Shown in pieces: positions 10,930-20,272 of a DNA stretch of 64,000 nt. The position numbers and the translations under genes are program-made. The notes beneath the pieces were generated by a model. The model saw only the letters and a list, made by a program, of their open reading frames with translations, was not told where the DNA came from and searched no databases. The first letter of the stretch is position 1. Every line of letters starts with the position of its first letter. Source of the stretch: Bartonella clarridgeiae ATCC 51734 (GTDB taxonomy: Bacteria > Pseudomonadota > Alphaproteobacteria > Rhizobiales > Rhizobiaceae); NCBI RefSeq assembly GCF_000518185.1, contig NZ_JADC01000011.1, positions 186,001 through 250,000 of the forward strand, written 5' to 3'.

Positions 10930-11290
10930 GCTCAAAAATCAATAATATTTAAATCAGTAATTAATAGAATTCGAAAAACTAAAAGAGCATTACCCATCAT
11001 AATTACACTTGTAACAACAGTTATAATCCATGCATTTATCAGCTTTTCAATCCTAATGATTAACACGTAATTTTTTGAATATGTTCTTTTCTTAAATTGG
11101 TTTCACGAGATCAATACATACATAAGCTAAAACACCATTGCATTTTGACTATCACTTTACGGTTTAAAATTCTTATGACAGCACAAACAAAAAATCATTA
11201 CAATATGACCAATTACGCCATCATAAAAATTAGAACATGATATTATTGTCTGATTTCGATTGTGAAAAATTCTTCCGGTGTTCAATTTTT
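10930..11290 (-). pseudogene. hpf: Probable remnant of ribosome hibernation factor (hpf/raiA)
   Basis: Short minus-strand pieces in changing frames resemble a long-form hibernation-promoting factor. FYDGVIGHIVM resembles YFDGGYSGHVTV, FKKLRVN resembles TKQLRVMSV, and TSVIMMGNALLVFR then LLITDLNII resemble the C-terminal AVMxLDxxDxPLLVFR...LNIVYRR block. Order and spacing agree with hpf, and the position directly upstream of the ptsN remnant matches the rhizobial hpf-ptsN order. No piece is longer than about 35 codons without a stop. This is inference from weak matches and should be tested by a translated search. Confidence 0.5.
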
Positions 11291-11330
11291 AAGCAATATA
11301 AATATACAATTTTTAAGCAATATAAATATA
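11283..11330. repeat. 24-bp perfect tandem duplication
   Basis: A 24-base unit starting CAATTTTTAAGC and ending AAATATA occurs twice without a gap (11283-11306 and 11307-11330). It lies just upstream of the hpf-like remnant, in non-coding sequence. It looks like a recent slippage or duplication event. Confidence 0.92.
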
Positions 11331-11448
11331 TAAGTTCATAACCTTATGTATCACTGATTATAAACGAGTAGTTGACACAATTATTTCTTTGAAGAATTTT
11401 AATATCTTAAGATTGCAATTGCAGAAGGACTGTTTTTAAAAGAAAAAT

Positions 11449-11475
11449 AGAAAGGAGCTATCTGAGCTCCTTTCT
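11449..11475 (-). terminator. Rho-independent terminator after trxA
   Basis: An 11-bp perfect stem (core GAAAGGAGCT / AGCTCCTTTC) with a 5-base loop is followed on the minus strand by the T-rich run TATTTTTCTTTT. It lies 25 bases beyond the trxA stop and would end the divL-tsaE-addB-addA-trxA transcript. Confidence 0.85.
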
Positions 11476-11500
11476 TATCGAAAAAGAATCACAAGGAAAT

Positions 11501-11824
11501 TTAACCGAGGTTATTTTTAACCCACTCAACAAGATGTCCTTTAGAAGAAGCTCCAACTTTATTGGATGATACCTCTCCATTTTTAAACATTAACAAAGTA
11601 GGAATCGATCTTATTCCGTATCGGGTAGCCAATTCTGGATTTTCATCAATGTTAATTTTAGCAACTTTAATCTGGTTTTGCATTTCTGTTGCAATTTCAT
11701 CAAGAATTGGTGCAATACTTTTGCAAGGACCACACCATTCTGCCCAAAAATCAACAACCACAGGAAGAGAAGAAGTGAGAACTTCGCTTTCAAAGTTGCT
11801 ACTATCAATTTTTATACATGTCAC
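11501..11824 (-). CDS. trxA: Thioredoxin
   Basis: 107 residues from a GTG at 11824; an adjacent TTG at 11827 is possible, but AGGA is 7 nt from the GTG. The active site WCGPCK gives Cys31 and Cys34, and the cis-proline context [14 protein letters not shown] is present. It is a general cytoplasmic disulfide reductase, full length. It follows addA in the same direction, as in other Rhizobiales, and is followed by a strong terminator. Confidence 0.95.
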   Translation of the reverse strand: MTCIKIDSSNFESEVLTSSLPVVVDFWAEWCGPCKSIAPILDEIATEMQNQIKVAKINIDENPELATRYGIRSIPTLLMFKNGEVSSNKVGASSKGHLVEWVKNNLG

Positions 11825-11922
11825 CAATTTATCCTTTATTATTTTAATATGATTTATTTATGTTAAGTTATTGCAAAAATAAATTATAATAAACTTTTTA
11901 GAAAAAATTTTCTTTTTTATTT

Positions 11923-14900
11923 TTATAAAATCATTTCATCAAGAAGTGCGTCAAGTTTTTCAGGAAGCAGTTTAAAAATCTTGGCTTTTTTAATATAAAT
12001 GAGAAGAGCTTGCATATTTTTATTAGGATAGATAGCTTGCAACAATTTCTGATAAAGAGCCATTTGTAGTAAATGGCGTTGAGCAATATCAGTATCGTTT
12101 TCTGGTGGAAGACCAGTTTTGAAATCAGCAAAAAAGACACTATTATCGGTGATACATAAACGGTCAATTTGACCAGAAATTATTTGTTCTTTACCATTAA
12201 TTTTCACGATACCCATTAGAGCGACTTCAGCATGTGAAAAGCGAGAAAAAAGTGGCTTAAGTTTGGGATTATCTAAGATTTTCCAAATATGATGGAGGGC
12301 GTTTTCTCTTTGGGTTTTATGCCAATGAGAAGCTTTTGTATTTAAATAGAATTGCGCATAATCTTGGCGCTTTGTGGGGGTATAATTGGGAAGATGTTGC
12401 AGTAATTTGTGAATAAAATTACCATATTCAATAGAAAAAGTTCTCTTAGTATTTTTTTCTTCTAGAACAGGTGAGAGACTAAAATGTTTTTTATTGGGAA
12501 AAAATTCAGTCTTGGCATCAATGATGCCAGCAACAGAGGGTCTTAAAGGTTTTGATAAGGTTGATTCTGTAGGCATTTTATCATGAAAGAAAGCAGGTAA
12601 AGGTGGAAAGACATGGTGAGCGTCACAAGGTATTTCTTGATACATTGGCGTTGAACAGGAAGATGTGATGCAGTAACGCCAAGCTGCAATATCTTCTGCA
12701 GGACCTTTTATAGAAACTGCATGAGGTTTAAGGGCTTTCTTCACTAATTGCAGCCATGTGTTAGGGGTTTCTTTCTGATTACTATAACCACAAATAATTA
12801 GTCGATCTTCAGCACGTGTCATACCCACATAGAGAAGACGTTTATATTCTTCTTCAGCACGTTCTTTTAAACGTGAAAGCACTTTGTCAAAATGCTTTGT
12901 GTGGTGTTGTGCATTTGGACGCCAGATGAAAGTTTGTTTATCTCCTAAGAAGAATTTAAGAAAGTGTGGTGCATATTTTGGATGCCATATTGCACTCCCT
13001 GGATCGACCAAAAAGACAACAGCTCCCTCTAGCCCTTTGGCAGCATGAACGGTCATAATTCTTACTTCTTCACAGTTTTGATCAAGTTCACGTTTGATTT
13101 CTGGTTCATTTATACTCAATATTTCCAAAAAGGCTTGTAATCCTGGTAGTCCAGTTTTTTGAATAGTGAGTGTGTGATCCATAAAAGCATCAAGCACTTC
13201 ATTCGCTTCAGTTCCTAAACGGGCAAGAATTTTCTGTCGTCCTTTATCATTGTTGAGAATATAACTATAAAATTCAAAGACTGGCATTTTATCAACTAAA
13301 GCGCGATATGTGTTGAGACGATCAAAAATAGTTTTAAAAGAGGCATGCGATGAAGTATGAGTACAAAGGCTTTCCCAAAGAGACCCCTTACGTTGAGCAG
13401 CAAGCTGATAAAGTTCATTTTCACTAAGGGAAAAAAGTGGACTTTTTAAAACACAAGCAAGAGAAAGATCATCTTGCGGTTGCAAGACAAAACGTGCAAG
13501 TGCCATTAAATCAAGTACACTAATATGAGCAGTTAATTGTAAACGATCAGCACCAGCTACAGGAACATGACGTAGTTTGAGTGCACGAGAAAGGGCAGAA
13601 ACAAATTGGTCACGTTTACGAACTAAAACCATAATATCACTAGCACGCAGTAAACGTTTTTTTGCTGGGAGCATTTCACCATTTTTCAACCAATTGGCAA
13701 TGGTTTCAGCAATTTTTTCTGCTAAACGTATTTGAGGTGTATCCAGATGATCAACAGTTGAGAGCCAGTCATCAGGAAGTTCGTTTGTTTTTTGGGAAAT
13801 GGTGTCCCATATAATGACATCACCTGGACTATGAACACGGATAGGTTCGTGCACTGTCTTTACATGTTCTGCTGAAAGCCCTTTATAATTTTCAGGGGTT
13901 TCGAACACAAGATCAACACTTTTAAGGATGTCAGCTGTAGAGCGAAAAGAATAATTGAGTTGTATTTTTTCAAATTTTTGTTCAACTTGTTGGACTTTTT
14001 TTTGAATCATTCGGCCATTTTCAGCAAAATTTTCTGGTACAGCACCTTGAAAAGAATAGATGGATTGTTTCTCATCACCAACAGCAAAAACAGTACGTAT
14101 GTTTGTGCGTTGACTATGACCTGCAAAAAACTCTTGCGCTAAAAGTTGAATAATTTGCCATTGTTTAGGATTGGTATCTTGTGCTTCATCAAGCAAAATA
14201 TGATCAATTCCACGGTCGAGTTTATACTGTACCCACTGGCTTGCACCTTTGTGCTGCAATAAATGAAGTGTACGTTCAATGAGATCGTCAAAGTCTAAAA
14301 CGTTATTGACTTTTTTTAAATCCGCATAGATTTTAAGATAAATATAACAAAGCTGAAAAGCAGCTATATTAAGTGTAATGAGTTTTAAACATTGATATTT
14401 CTCTAAAAGAATAGAAAGCTGATTTTGTTTATCTTCAATTTCCTTTTCGATAAAAGGCCAGATTTCGTCTGATTTTTTGGAGAATAAGCGTGAAAAATCA
14501 CGTGGTTTTCCTGCTTTTACAAAATAAATATTTGAAACAAGATTGATGATATTTGTTTCATCAGATGCTGTTGCTAACTGTAAGAATTTCTCGATTATAT
14601 CTTTGTTTTTTGGGGTACTATAGGTCTGATAATGTTTGATTGCATAAGAAGGGAGTGTAGCAGTTTGTTGAATTTTGTCTAGCAGTTTTTGGTTTGTTTC
14701 ATTCGGTGCTAAATTAAAAAATGTACGTAATTGTTCTTTTCCGTTTTCAGAAAGGATTAAGGGTAAGAAATCAGATAATTCATGCTGTTTTTGGGTAGCC
14801 TCATAGAGCAGTTGATTGAGTGTATTTTCATTGATGACTTTAAATAATTCTTTTAACGCTAGTTGTGCATCACGATGAGTTAAAAGTTTGCTACGGGCTT

Positions 14901-15381
14901 GCTTTAATAATTTTTTTCGGTTTATATCATCTAACAGTTCAAAATGTCCAGCAATGTTAGCTTCTAATGGAAATTGGTGTAATAAAGATTCACAAAATGC
15001 ATGAAAAGTTTGGATTTTTAAACCACCTGGTGTTTCAAGAGCACGGGCAAATAATTGACGCGCATTGGCAAGTTTTTTTGCATTAGCAGGTTTATTTTCG
15101 AGATTAGATAAGATTTTTTGAAGCTGTTTATCATCAAACTGATTCCAACTGGAAAGTGTACGAAAAATACGCGACTGCATAACAGAAGCGGCTGCGTTAG
15201 TATAGGTAAGACATAAAATACGTGCTGGAGGTGTTCCATTTAAAAGTAAGCGGATGACACGTTCGGTTAAAACATGAGTTTTTCCAGATCCCGCATTAGC
15301 AGAAACCCAGACATTTTTTATCGGATCGGTGGCTTTTGCTTGTGTATTAAGAGCTGTTTGAGGAATAGAGAAAATAGTCAT
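11923..15381 (-). CDS. addA: AddA, helicase-nuclease subunit for double-strand-break repair
   Basis: 1152 residues, typical size. UvrD/Rep helicase with Walker A ANAGSGKT at about 28-35, a DEAQDTNP Walker B, VGDEKQSIYSFQGA, VHAAKGLEGAVV and VGMTRAEDRL. A C-terminal RecB-type nuclease domain carries GQIDRL followed by FADFKTG. With AddB it resects double-strand ends and loads RecA, the alphaproteobacterial counterpart of RecBCD. The start ATG overlaps the addB stop by 4 bases (ATGA), so the two are translationally coupled. Confidence 0.95.
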   Translation of the reverse strand: MTIFSIPQTALNTQAKATDPIKNVWVSANAGSGKTHVLTERVIRLLLNGTPPARILCLTYTNAAASVMQSRIFRTLSSWNQFDDKQLQKILSNLENKPANAKKLANARQLFARALETPGGLKIQTFHAFCESLLHQFPLEANIAGHFELLDDINRKKLLKQARSKLLTHRDAQLALKELFKVINENTLNQLLYEATQKQHELSDFLPLILSENGKEQLRTFFNLAPNETNQKLLDKIQQTATLPSYAIKHYQTYSTPKNKDIIEKFLQLATASDETNIINLVSNIYFVKAGKPRDFSRLFSKKSDEIWPFIEKEIEDKQNQLSILLEKYQCLKLITLNIAAFQLCYIYLKIYADLKKVNNVLDFDDLIERTLHLLQHKGASQWVQYKLDRGIDHILLDEAQDTNPKQWQIIQLLAQEFFAGHSQRTNIRTVFAVGDEKQSIYSFQGAVPENFAENGRMIQKKVQQVEQKFEKIQLNYSFRSTADILKSVDLVFETPENYKGLSAEHVKTVHEPIRVHSPGDVIIWDTISQKTNELPDDWLSTVDHLDTPQIRLAEKIAETIANWLKNGEMLPAKKRLLRASDIMVLVRKRDQFVSALSRALKLRHVPVAGADRLQLTAHISVLDLMALARFVLQPQDDLSLACVLKSPLFSLSENELYQLAAQRKGSLWESLCTHTSSHASFKTIFDRLNTYRALVDKMPVFEFYSYILNNDKGRQKILARLGTEANEVLDAFMDHTLTIQKTGLPGLQAFLEILSINEPEIKRELDQNCEEVRIMTVHAAKGLEGAVVFLVDPGSAIWHPKYAPHFLKFFLGDKQTFIWRPNAQHHTKHFDKVLSRLKERAEEEYKRLLYVGMTRAEDRLIICGYSNQKETPNTWLQLVKKALKPHAVSIKGPAEDIAAWRYCITSSCSTPMYQEIPCDAHHVFPPLPAFFHDKMPTESTLSKPLRPSVAGIIDAKTEFFPNKKHFSLSPVLEEKNTKRTFSIEYGNFIHKLLQHLPNYTPTKRQDYAQFYLNTKASHWHKTQRENALHHIWKILDNPKLKPLFSRFSHAEVALMGIVKINGKEQIISGQIDRLCITDNSVFFADFKTGLPPENDTDIAQRHLLQMALYQKLLQAIYPNKNMQALLIYIKKAKIFKLLPEKLDALLDEMIL

Positions 15382-18300
15382 GATTGATCTGTTTTATTGA
15401 AACCAATAGACCATTCCAATAATCTTGCTAAATGGTCATAGTCACCTTCATAAGATTTTTTTAAAGGAATTGCATTTGAAAGATAGCCTTGTTGTGGATT
15501 CTGATAATAATTCATCAGTGAGATAAGATGTTTCCATGCTTTTTTACCAAGAGAGATTACATTTTGTTGATCCTTTGTCTTTTTATTTATAATGGCTATA
15601 GGTTTAATTTCACCTTTTCTTTTTAAGGGAATATAAAGTAAATTCGAGGGAGTGAGACCTTTAAAGTCTATAAAAGCTCCTTGCATTAATAAAGCTGCTT
15701 CTAATGCTAATTGTGGGGAAAATAAGTTGATAACCTGGGTAGATGAAGGGGGAATACTGGTTTTAAAGTCAATGATTTCAATTGTTTTATTTGGCAAAAT
15801 GTCAATACGATCAGCGCGTCCTGAAAGAGTTACTCCTGTTTCTCCTATTAGTGTGTGTTGGGCAATAACTTCAGCATATCGTTCTCGAGATCCAAGGCTC
15901 TGTTCCCATTGAATCAGAAAAGGAGCAAAATTTTCAAAATTTAGCCACCAAACTGCCTCAATATCAGGAGGTAAATTTAATTTATCAAATTCTTTACGTC
16001 CAATAGTCATTAATATATCTAGCATATCGGTGGCGTTTTGATTTTTTATTTGTGTGCAAAAGGCAGCAAGAATAGCATGATAAAGTGTTCCACGCTCGGT
16101 AGAGCAAGGATCATGAATGAGTGCTTTAAGTGGTTTGAGTCGTAAGATTTTTTTTGCATAAATGGCATAAGGATCATGTCGTAATGTTTCTATTTCAGTT
16201 ACTGAAAAATGGCGTGGACGTATGTCAAGTGGTGGCACAGGGCAAGGTCGTTCCGCAGGAACGATGCTATTTGTATTATCCAGCATTTTTGCCCAATGTA
16301 GTAATATTTCTCCTCGTGTGCGGATTTGCTTCCAAACTTGTTTGCCTACAACCGTTTCTAAACGTTGTAACCAGCGTGAAGGAACAGAAGGAGTATGATT
16401 AATACGTGTGGCCCGACTCATTATCACTTGATCCATTCCCATAGCCCATTGAAAATCATGTGCAGAAAGGCCAATACGGTGTTCTGGTGGTTCAAGATTT
16501 AAAGTCATTTTCATTGGCCGCGATAAAAAAGCATCATTGTGGGTTTTTATCGGCCATGATCCCTCATTCAAACTACCGATAACCACTGTATTAACGGTTT
16601 GCAAACGCGATTCCAAAGTTCCCCAAATGAACAAACGCGGATGCCCTCCAGGAGAAGGACTCACAGAACGCGTGGCTATAAGAGCTGAAAACAGAGCAGG
16701 CCATTCGTGAAGACGAAATTTTAATCCTGATTGGTCACTAACCAATTCACGCAAAAAAGTCGCTAAGGCTGTGCCTGCTTCATTTTGATAAAGATGTCTA
16801 AGAGAATTATCAGCATCACGACCAAAATTTTCAAAAACTTTAACAGTTGCTATAGCAGCTTCATTGATAGTACATTCTCTATCTTGTTTTATTAAGAACA
16901 CTAAGGGTTCAACTGCTTTGACTAAAAGATGACAAAGAAAACCTGCTTCTTCAGTCTTTTGTAAATCAAGAGCGCAATTATTAGAAATCTTATGAAAATG
17001 TGTTTTCATCCATGTTTTAAAAAATTGATCACATTCACAAAGATTAATAGGACTAGCATTCCCTCGAAGGACAAGTAATTCAAAATTCTCAGTCATCTCA
17101 CGTAAATAATTACGATTGTATTCCAATGTTGTGAGTGGATGTTTGAGAAGAGAAAGAAAAGCAATGGGATCACCAGGTTTAAAAATATTTTCTAAAAGAA
17201 GTCGTAATAGGGTTGAAGGTAATGTTTGTGCAAGTGGTATTTCACCTGAATCATTTGCTTCAATTCCGAATCTTTGTAATTCAGCTGCTACACGACGGGC
17301 TAAGTTGCGGTCATTTGTAATAAGAGCTGCATTTTTTTTAGGGTCTTCAATGGCATTTCGTAAAGCAATAGAAATGGCTAAAGCTTCTTCACGCTCATTG
17401 GGAGCTTCAATCAATGACCAGTCTGCGCAAATATCTTCATAATCATCACGTACGATTTGTGCCCATAAATCTGTCGTGGAGGCTGGTCGCAGCGCTTCTG
17501 ATAAAAGAGCAGCACGTCGGATTTTTATAGCGCTTTGTTGACCGATTTCGCGAACATGGATGCGTTGGCACTTCATTAGAGATAAAAGCTTTTTTAAATG
17601 ATATTGGGGATGGCTAAAAACAGCAGTATGGTGAGAAGGATCAAAGATTATTTTTTCTTTATTAAGTGCACCTAAGGCGTTCCATTGTGTCTCATCCATT
17701 TGAACATCAAGGCCTGGAAAAATGACAGCTCCTTTTGGTAAGTAGGCAATCACCTTTAAAAGATTTGCAATTGTAGGAATGGAGCTTGTTACACCTGCAG
17801 CGATAATAGGTTTATTAGGTTGTGTGCGGTGTAAAATATCTGCATGCATTTTAAATGTTTGATTAAGCCATTCAACAGGGTTGCATTGTTGTCTTTCTTT
17901 TAAAATTTGTGGCCAGCTTTGTGTCACAATAGTGAGAAAATCTAAGGTTATTTGCCACCATTCAGCAACCATATCCGGTACAATTTCTTTAAGTTTTGAC
18001 CAATCTACGGATTCTGTTTCCACTTCATCCATCAAGCGTGCTAAATCTTGGGCAAACCAGATTGCATCAGCAGTAGTGGCAGGAATAAAAACATCTTCTG
18101 TGTCAAACATAGACCTTAGATGAGTAGGCAAATTTTCACGCCAAAGGCGAATGAGACGTGCTAAAAGAAGAAGACGTTCAATCTCTCCAATAGGGGGGGT
18201 GTTTATCAGAGTATTTGTATTATTTTCAATAAAAAGACAACGTTCTTCATTTATATCCCCTAAAGGGCATATAGTTGGCAAAAAGCTAGATTGTGTATGG

Positions 18301-18500
18301 CTTTTTTCGAAAAAAGCTGTGCGTAAAGCACGAGCAGCACGACGTGTTGGTACATAAATAAGAGTATCAGCAAGAGCAGTTTGGATATTCCCATTTGATG
18401 CAAAGTTATCAATAAGAGTTCCAGAGAGGAGAGCATCAACAAAATAAGGCAGAAAAGGAGTTCCGGGAGAGATAGAAAATACACGGGGTTTACGGGTCAT
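15378..18500 (-). CDS. addB: AddB, nuclease subunit of the AddAB complex
   Basis: 1040 residues. The N-terminal inactivated helicase-like part has YVPTRRAARALRTAF, and the C-terminal PD-(D/E)XK nuclease has GRADRIDILPN followed by IEIIDFKTS. It pairs with AddA to process double-strand breaks. It overlaps addA by 4 bases. In other Rhizobiales a MurU-like nucleotidyltransferase gene often lies between tsaE and addB; here only ~200 non-coding bases separate addB from the tsaE fusion gene. Confidence 0.93.
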   Translation of the reverse strand: MTRKPRVFSISPGTPFLPYFVDALLSGTLIDNFASNGNIQTALADTLIYVPTRRAARALRTAFFEKSHTQSSFLPTICPLGDINEERCLFIENNTNTLINTPPIGEIERLLLLARLIRLWRENLPTHLRSMFDTEDVFIPATTADAIWFAQDLARLMDEVETESVDWSKLKEIVPDMVAEWWQITLDFLTIVTQSWPQILKERQQCNPVEWLNQTFKMHADILHRTQPNKPIIAAGVTSSIPTIANLLKVIAYLPKGAVIFPGLDVQMDETQWNALGALNKEKIIFDPSHHTAVFSHPQYHLKKLLSLMKCQRIHVREIGQQSAIKIRRAALLSEALRPASTTDLWAQIVRDDYEDICADWSLIEAPNEREEALAISIALRNAIEDPKKNAALITNDRNLARRVAAELQRFGIEANDSGEIPLAQTLPSTLLRLLLENIFKPGDPIAFLSLLKHPLTTLEYNRNYLREMTENFELLVLRGNASPINLCECDQFFKTWMKTHFHKISNNCALDLQKTEEAGFLCHLLVKAVEPLVFLIKQDRECTINEAAIATVKVFENFGRDADNSLRHLYQNEAGTALATFLRELVSDQSGLKFRLHEWPALFSALIATRSVSPSPGGHPRLFIWGTLESRLQTVNTVVIGSLNEGSWPIKTHNDAFLSRPMKMTLNLEPPEHRIGLSAHDFQWAMGMDQVIMSRATRINHTPSVPSRWLQRLETVVGKQVWKQIRTRGEILLHWAKMLDNTNSIVPAERPCPVPPLDIRPRHFSVTEIETLRHDPYAIYAKKILRLKPLKALIHDPCSTERGTLYHAILAAFCTQIKNQNATDMLDILMTIGRKEFDKLNLPPDIEAVWWLNFENFAPFLIQWEQSLGSRERYAEVIAQHTLIGETGVTLSGRADRIDILPNKTIEIIDFKTSIPPSSTQVINLFSPQLALEAALLMQGAFIDFKGLTPSNLLYIPLKRKGEIKPIAIINKKTKDQQNVISLGKKAWKHLISLMNYYQNPQQGYLSNAIPLKKSYEGDYDHLARLLEWSIGFNKTDQS

Positions 18501-18697
18501 TTTGCTCTATTTTGATACATAATTTTCACTTTATTGATTATTATTGTATACTAATTTTTATTCAGGGGGAATTGAAAAGCCCTATTTTATTTTTAATCAA
18601 AAGTTGAGGGGAATTGAATTTAAGATAATGCATGTATAACATATCTCATCGTAATGAATGATTGTTGCAGAGGGGATATTTTTCAGGAGTAAAATAG

Positions 18698-20218
18698 TTA
18701 GGCGTTTAAAATATCTCTGTTAAGAGCTTCACTTTCTGATAAAAATCCTATTTCTTGATAAAGGCTTTGTAAAGGAGCAAGGATGGGATGTGAAAGATTA
18801 CGGATAAGATAATTTTGAAGATGAGGTAGATGTTTGAGATAAGATGATTTCCCATCTCGTTGGTGAAGGCGTACAAAAATTCCTAAAGTTTTTGAAACCC
18901 GCTGAGTACCTGCAAGCACATAAAGTTTGCGGAATTCATCTTCATCAAAAGGGCGGAGTGCTTGATGGCGTGCACTGCAATAGGTATTGAGAATTTTATC
19001 TTCAAGTTCTGATGAAATAAAAAGACGTGCATCTTGTGCTAAAGAAACAAGATCATAAACTGTTGGTCCACTTACACCATCTTGAAAATCAATGAGACCA
19101 ATGCGGTCAATATCCTTTTTATGTTTACGCCAAAGAATATTGGGCGAATGATAATCGCGCATAACAAACGTATTTTCTCCTTGGATTAAAAGATCCAGAT
19201 AAGGTTGCCAACAGGTAAAAAAAGCTTCACGCTGTTCTTTGTTTAAAGTTTTTTTCTTCTGAAAAGGGAGATACCAATCCAGTAATAAGGAAAGTTCTGC
19301 TTGCATGGCTTGGCAATCATAAAAGGGAATCTGAAGCCTGAATGTTGCAAATTGCTTTTCTAAAGGCCATGACTTTTGATGAAAAGTAGCTAGCAATTCA
19401 CTACAAGCAATATAGCGTTCTTCTATAGGATTCCCTGATTGATCTAAAAGTCCTTCGCATCCTAAATTTTCTAAAATTAAGATACCATTTTTAAGATCTT
19501 TGGCAAAAATATGAGGGGCAGAGAAACCATTATCTAAAATGAGCTGACTAATGCCTACAAATTGACTTATATCTTTTGCGAGATGTGTTATGTTTGCATA
19601 GGAAGAGTCTACGTCTTGCGCCATTTGCATGCTTGGTGCATTCATTAGGACTTCTTGATGATTTCCACTATCTAATAATTCATAGGAACGTGCTGAGGCG
19701 TCATCAGCTAAAAAACGACGCTGAATGTGGCTGCGTCCATGAGTTGTTAAAAAGGCACGAATTGCAAAAGATCGTTGCAGACGTTCATTAGCATGTACTG
19801 CAGAGGTAAGAGTGATATAACGTCCGCAATCTTTATGTTTTAAGGTGATAGCAAAAGTAACTGGTCCTAAAATCTCTGCTCCTTTTTCTGGCCATTCAAT
19901 GAGCAAAACATTTTCTTTACGTGATTCATGAAGTCCTAACTCATCAATTTCTTCAATGCTCGAAAGGCGATAAAAATCAGCGTGAAGCACTTCAAATTGT
20001 GGAAGTTGATAGCTTTGGACAAGATTGAAAGTAGGACTTGGGATATCCATAGTAAAATTATTGGCAAGTGTACGAATGAGTGCACGTATAAGAGTTGTTT
20101 TTCCTGCTCCAAGGTCACCTTGAAATGTCACAAGATCACCAGGTTTTAGGGCAAGCGCTAAATCTTGCGCGAAAAGTATAGTTGCTTCTTCACTTTCAAG
20201 AAAAAAACTAAAATTCAT
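18698..20218 (-). CDS. tsaE: TsaE fused to an AmgK-like aminoglycoside-phosphotransferase-family kinase
   Basis: 506 residues, two domains. Residues ~1-150 are TsaE, the ATPase of the tRNA N6-threonylcarbamoyl-adenosine complex: Walker A GDLGAGKTT at 34-42, SPTFNLVQSY, HADFYRL and EWPEKG. Residues ~165-506 are a kinase of the APH fold with DDASARSYELL, a catalytic loop MRDYHSPNILWR and a metal-binding segment LIDFQDG. This kinase type matches AmgK, which phosphorylates N-acetylmuramic acid or GlcNAc in cell-wall recycling. The fusion is known in alphaproteobacteria. The usual partner MurU is not next to it here. It lies 54 bases after divL and probably belongs to the same operon. Confidence 0.9.
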   Translation of the reverse strand: MNFSFFLESEEATILFAQDLALALKPGDLVTFQGDLGAGKTTLIRALIRTLANNFTMDIPSPTFNLVQSYQLPQFEVLHADFYRLSSIEEIDELGLHESRKENVLLIEWPEKGAEILGPVTFAITLKHKDCGRYITLTSAVHANERLQRSFAIRAFLTTHGRSHIQRRFLADDASARSYELLDSGNHQEVLMNAPSMQMAQDVDSSYANITHLAKDISQFVGISQLILDNGFSAPHIFAKDLKNGILILENLGCEGLLDQSGNPIEERYIACSELLATFHQKSWPLEKQFATFRLQIPFYDCQAMQAELSLLLDWYLPFQKKKTLNKEQREAFFTCWQPYLDLLIQGENTFVMRDYHSPNILWRKHKKDIDRIGLIDFQDGVSGPTVYDLVSLAQDARLFISSELEDKILNTYCSARHQALRPFDEDEFRKLYVLAGTQRVSKTLGIFVRLHQRDGKSSYLKHLPHLQNYLIRNLSHPILAPLQSLYQEIGFLSESEALNRDILNA

Positions 20219-20272
20219 TTAAATTTCCTAAAATTAATGGGAAAAATTTTACAACGACAATAAAAAGCAAGA

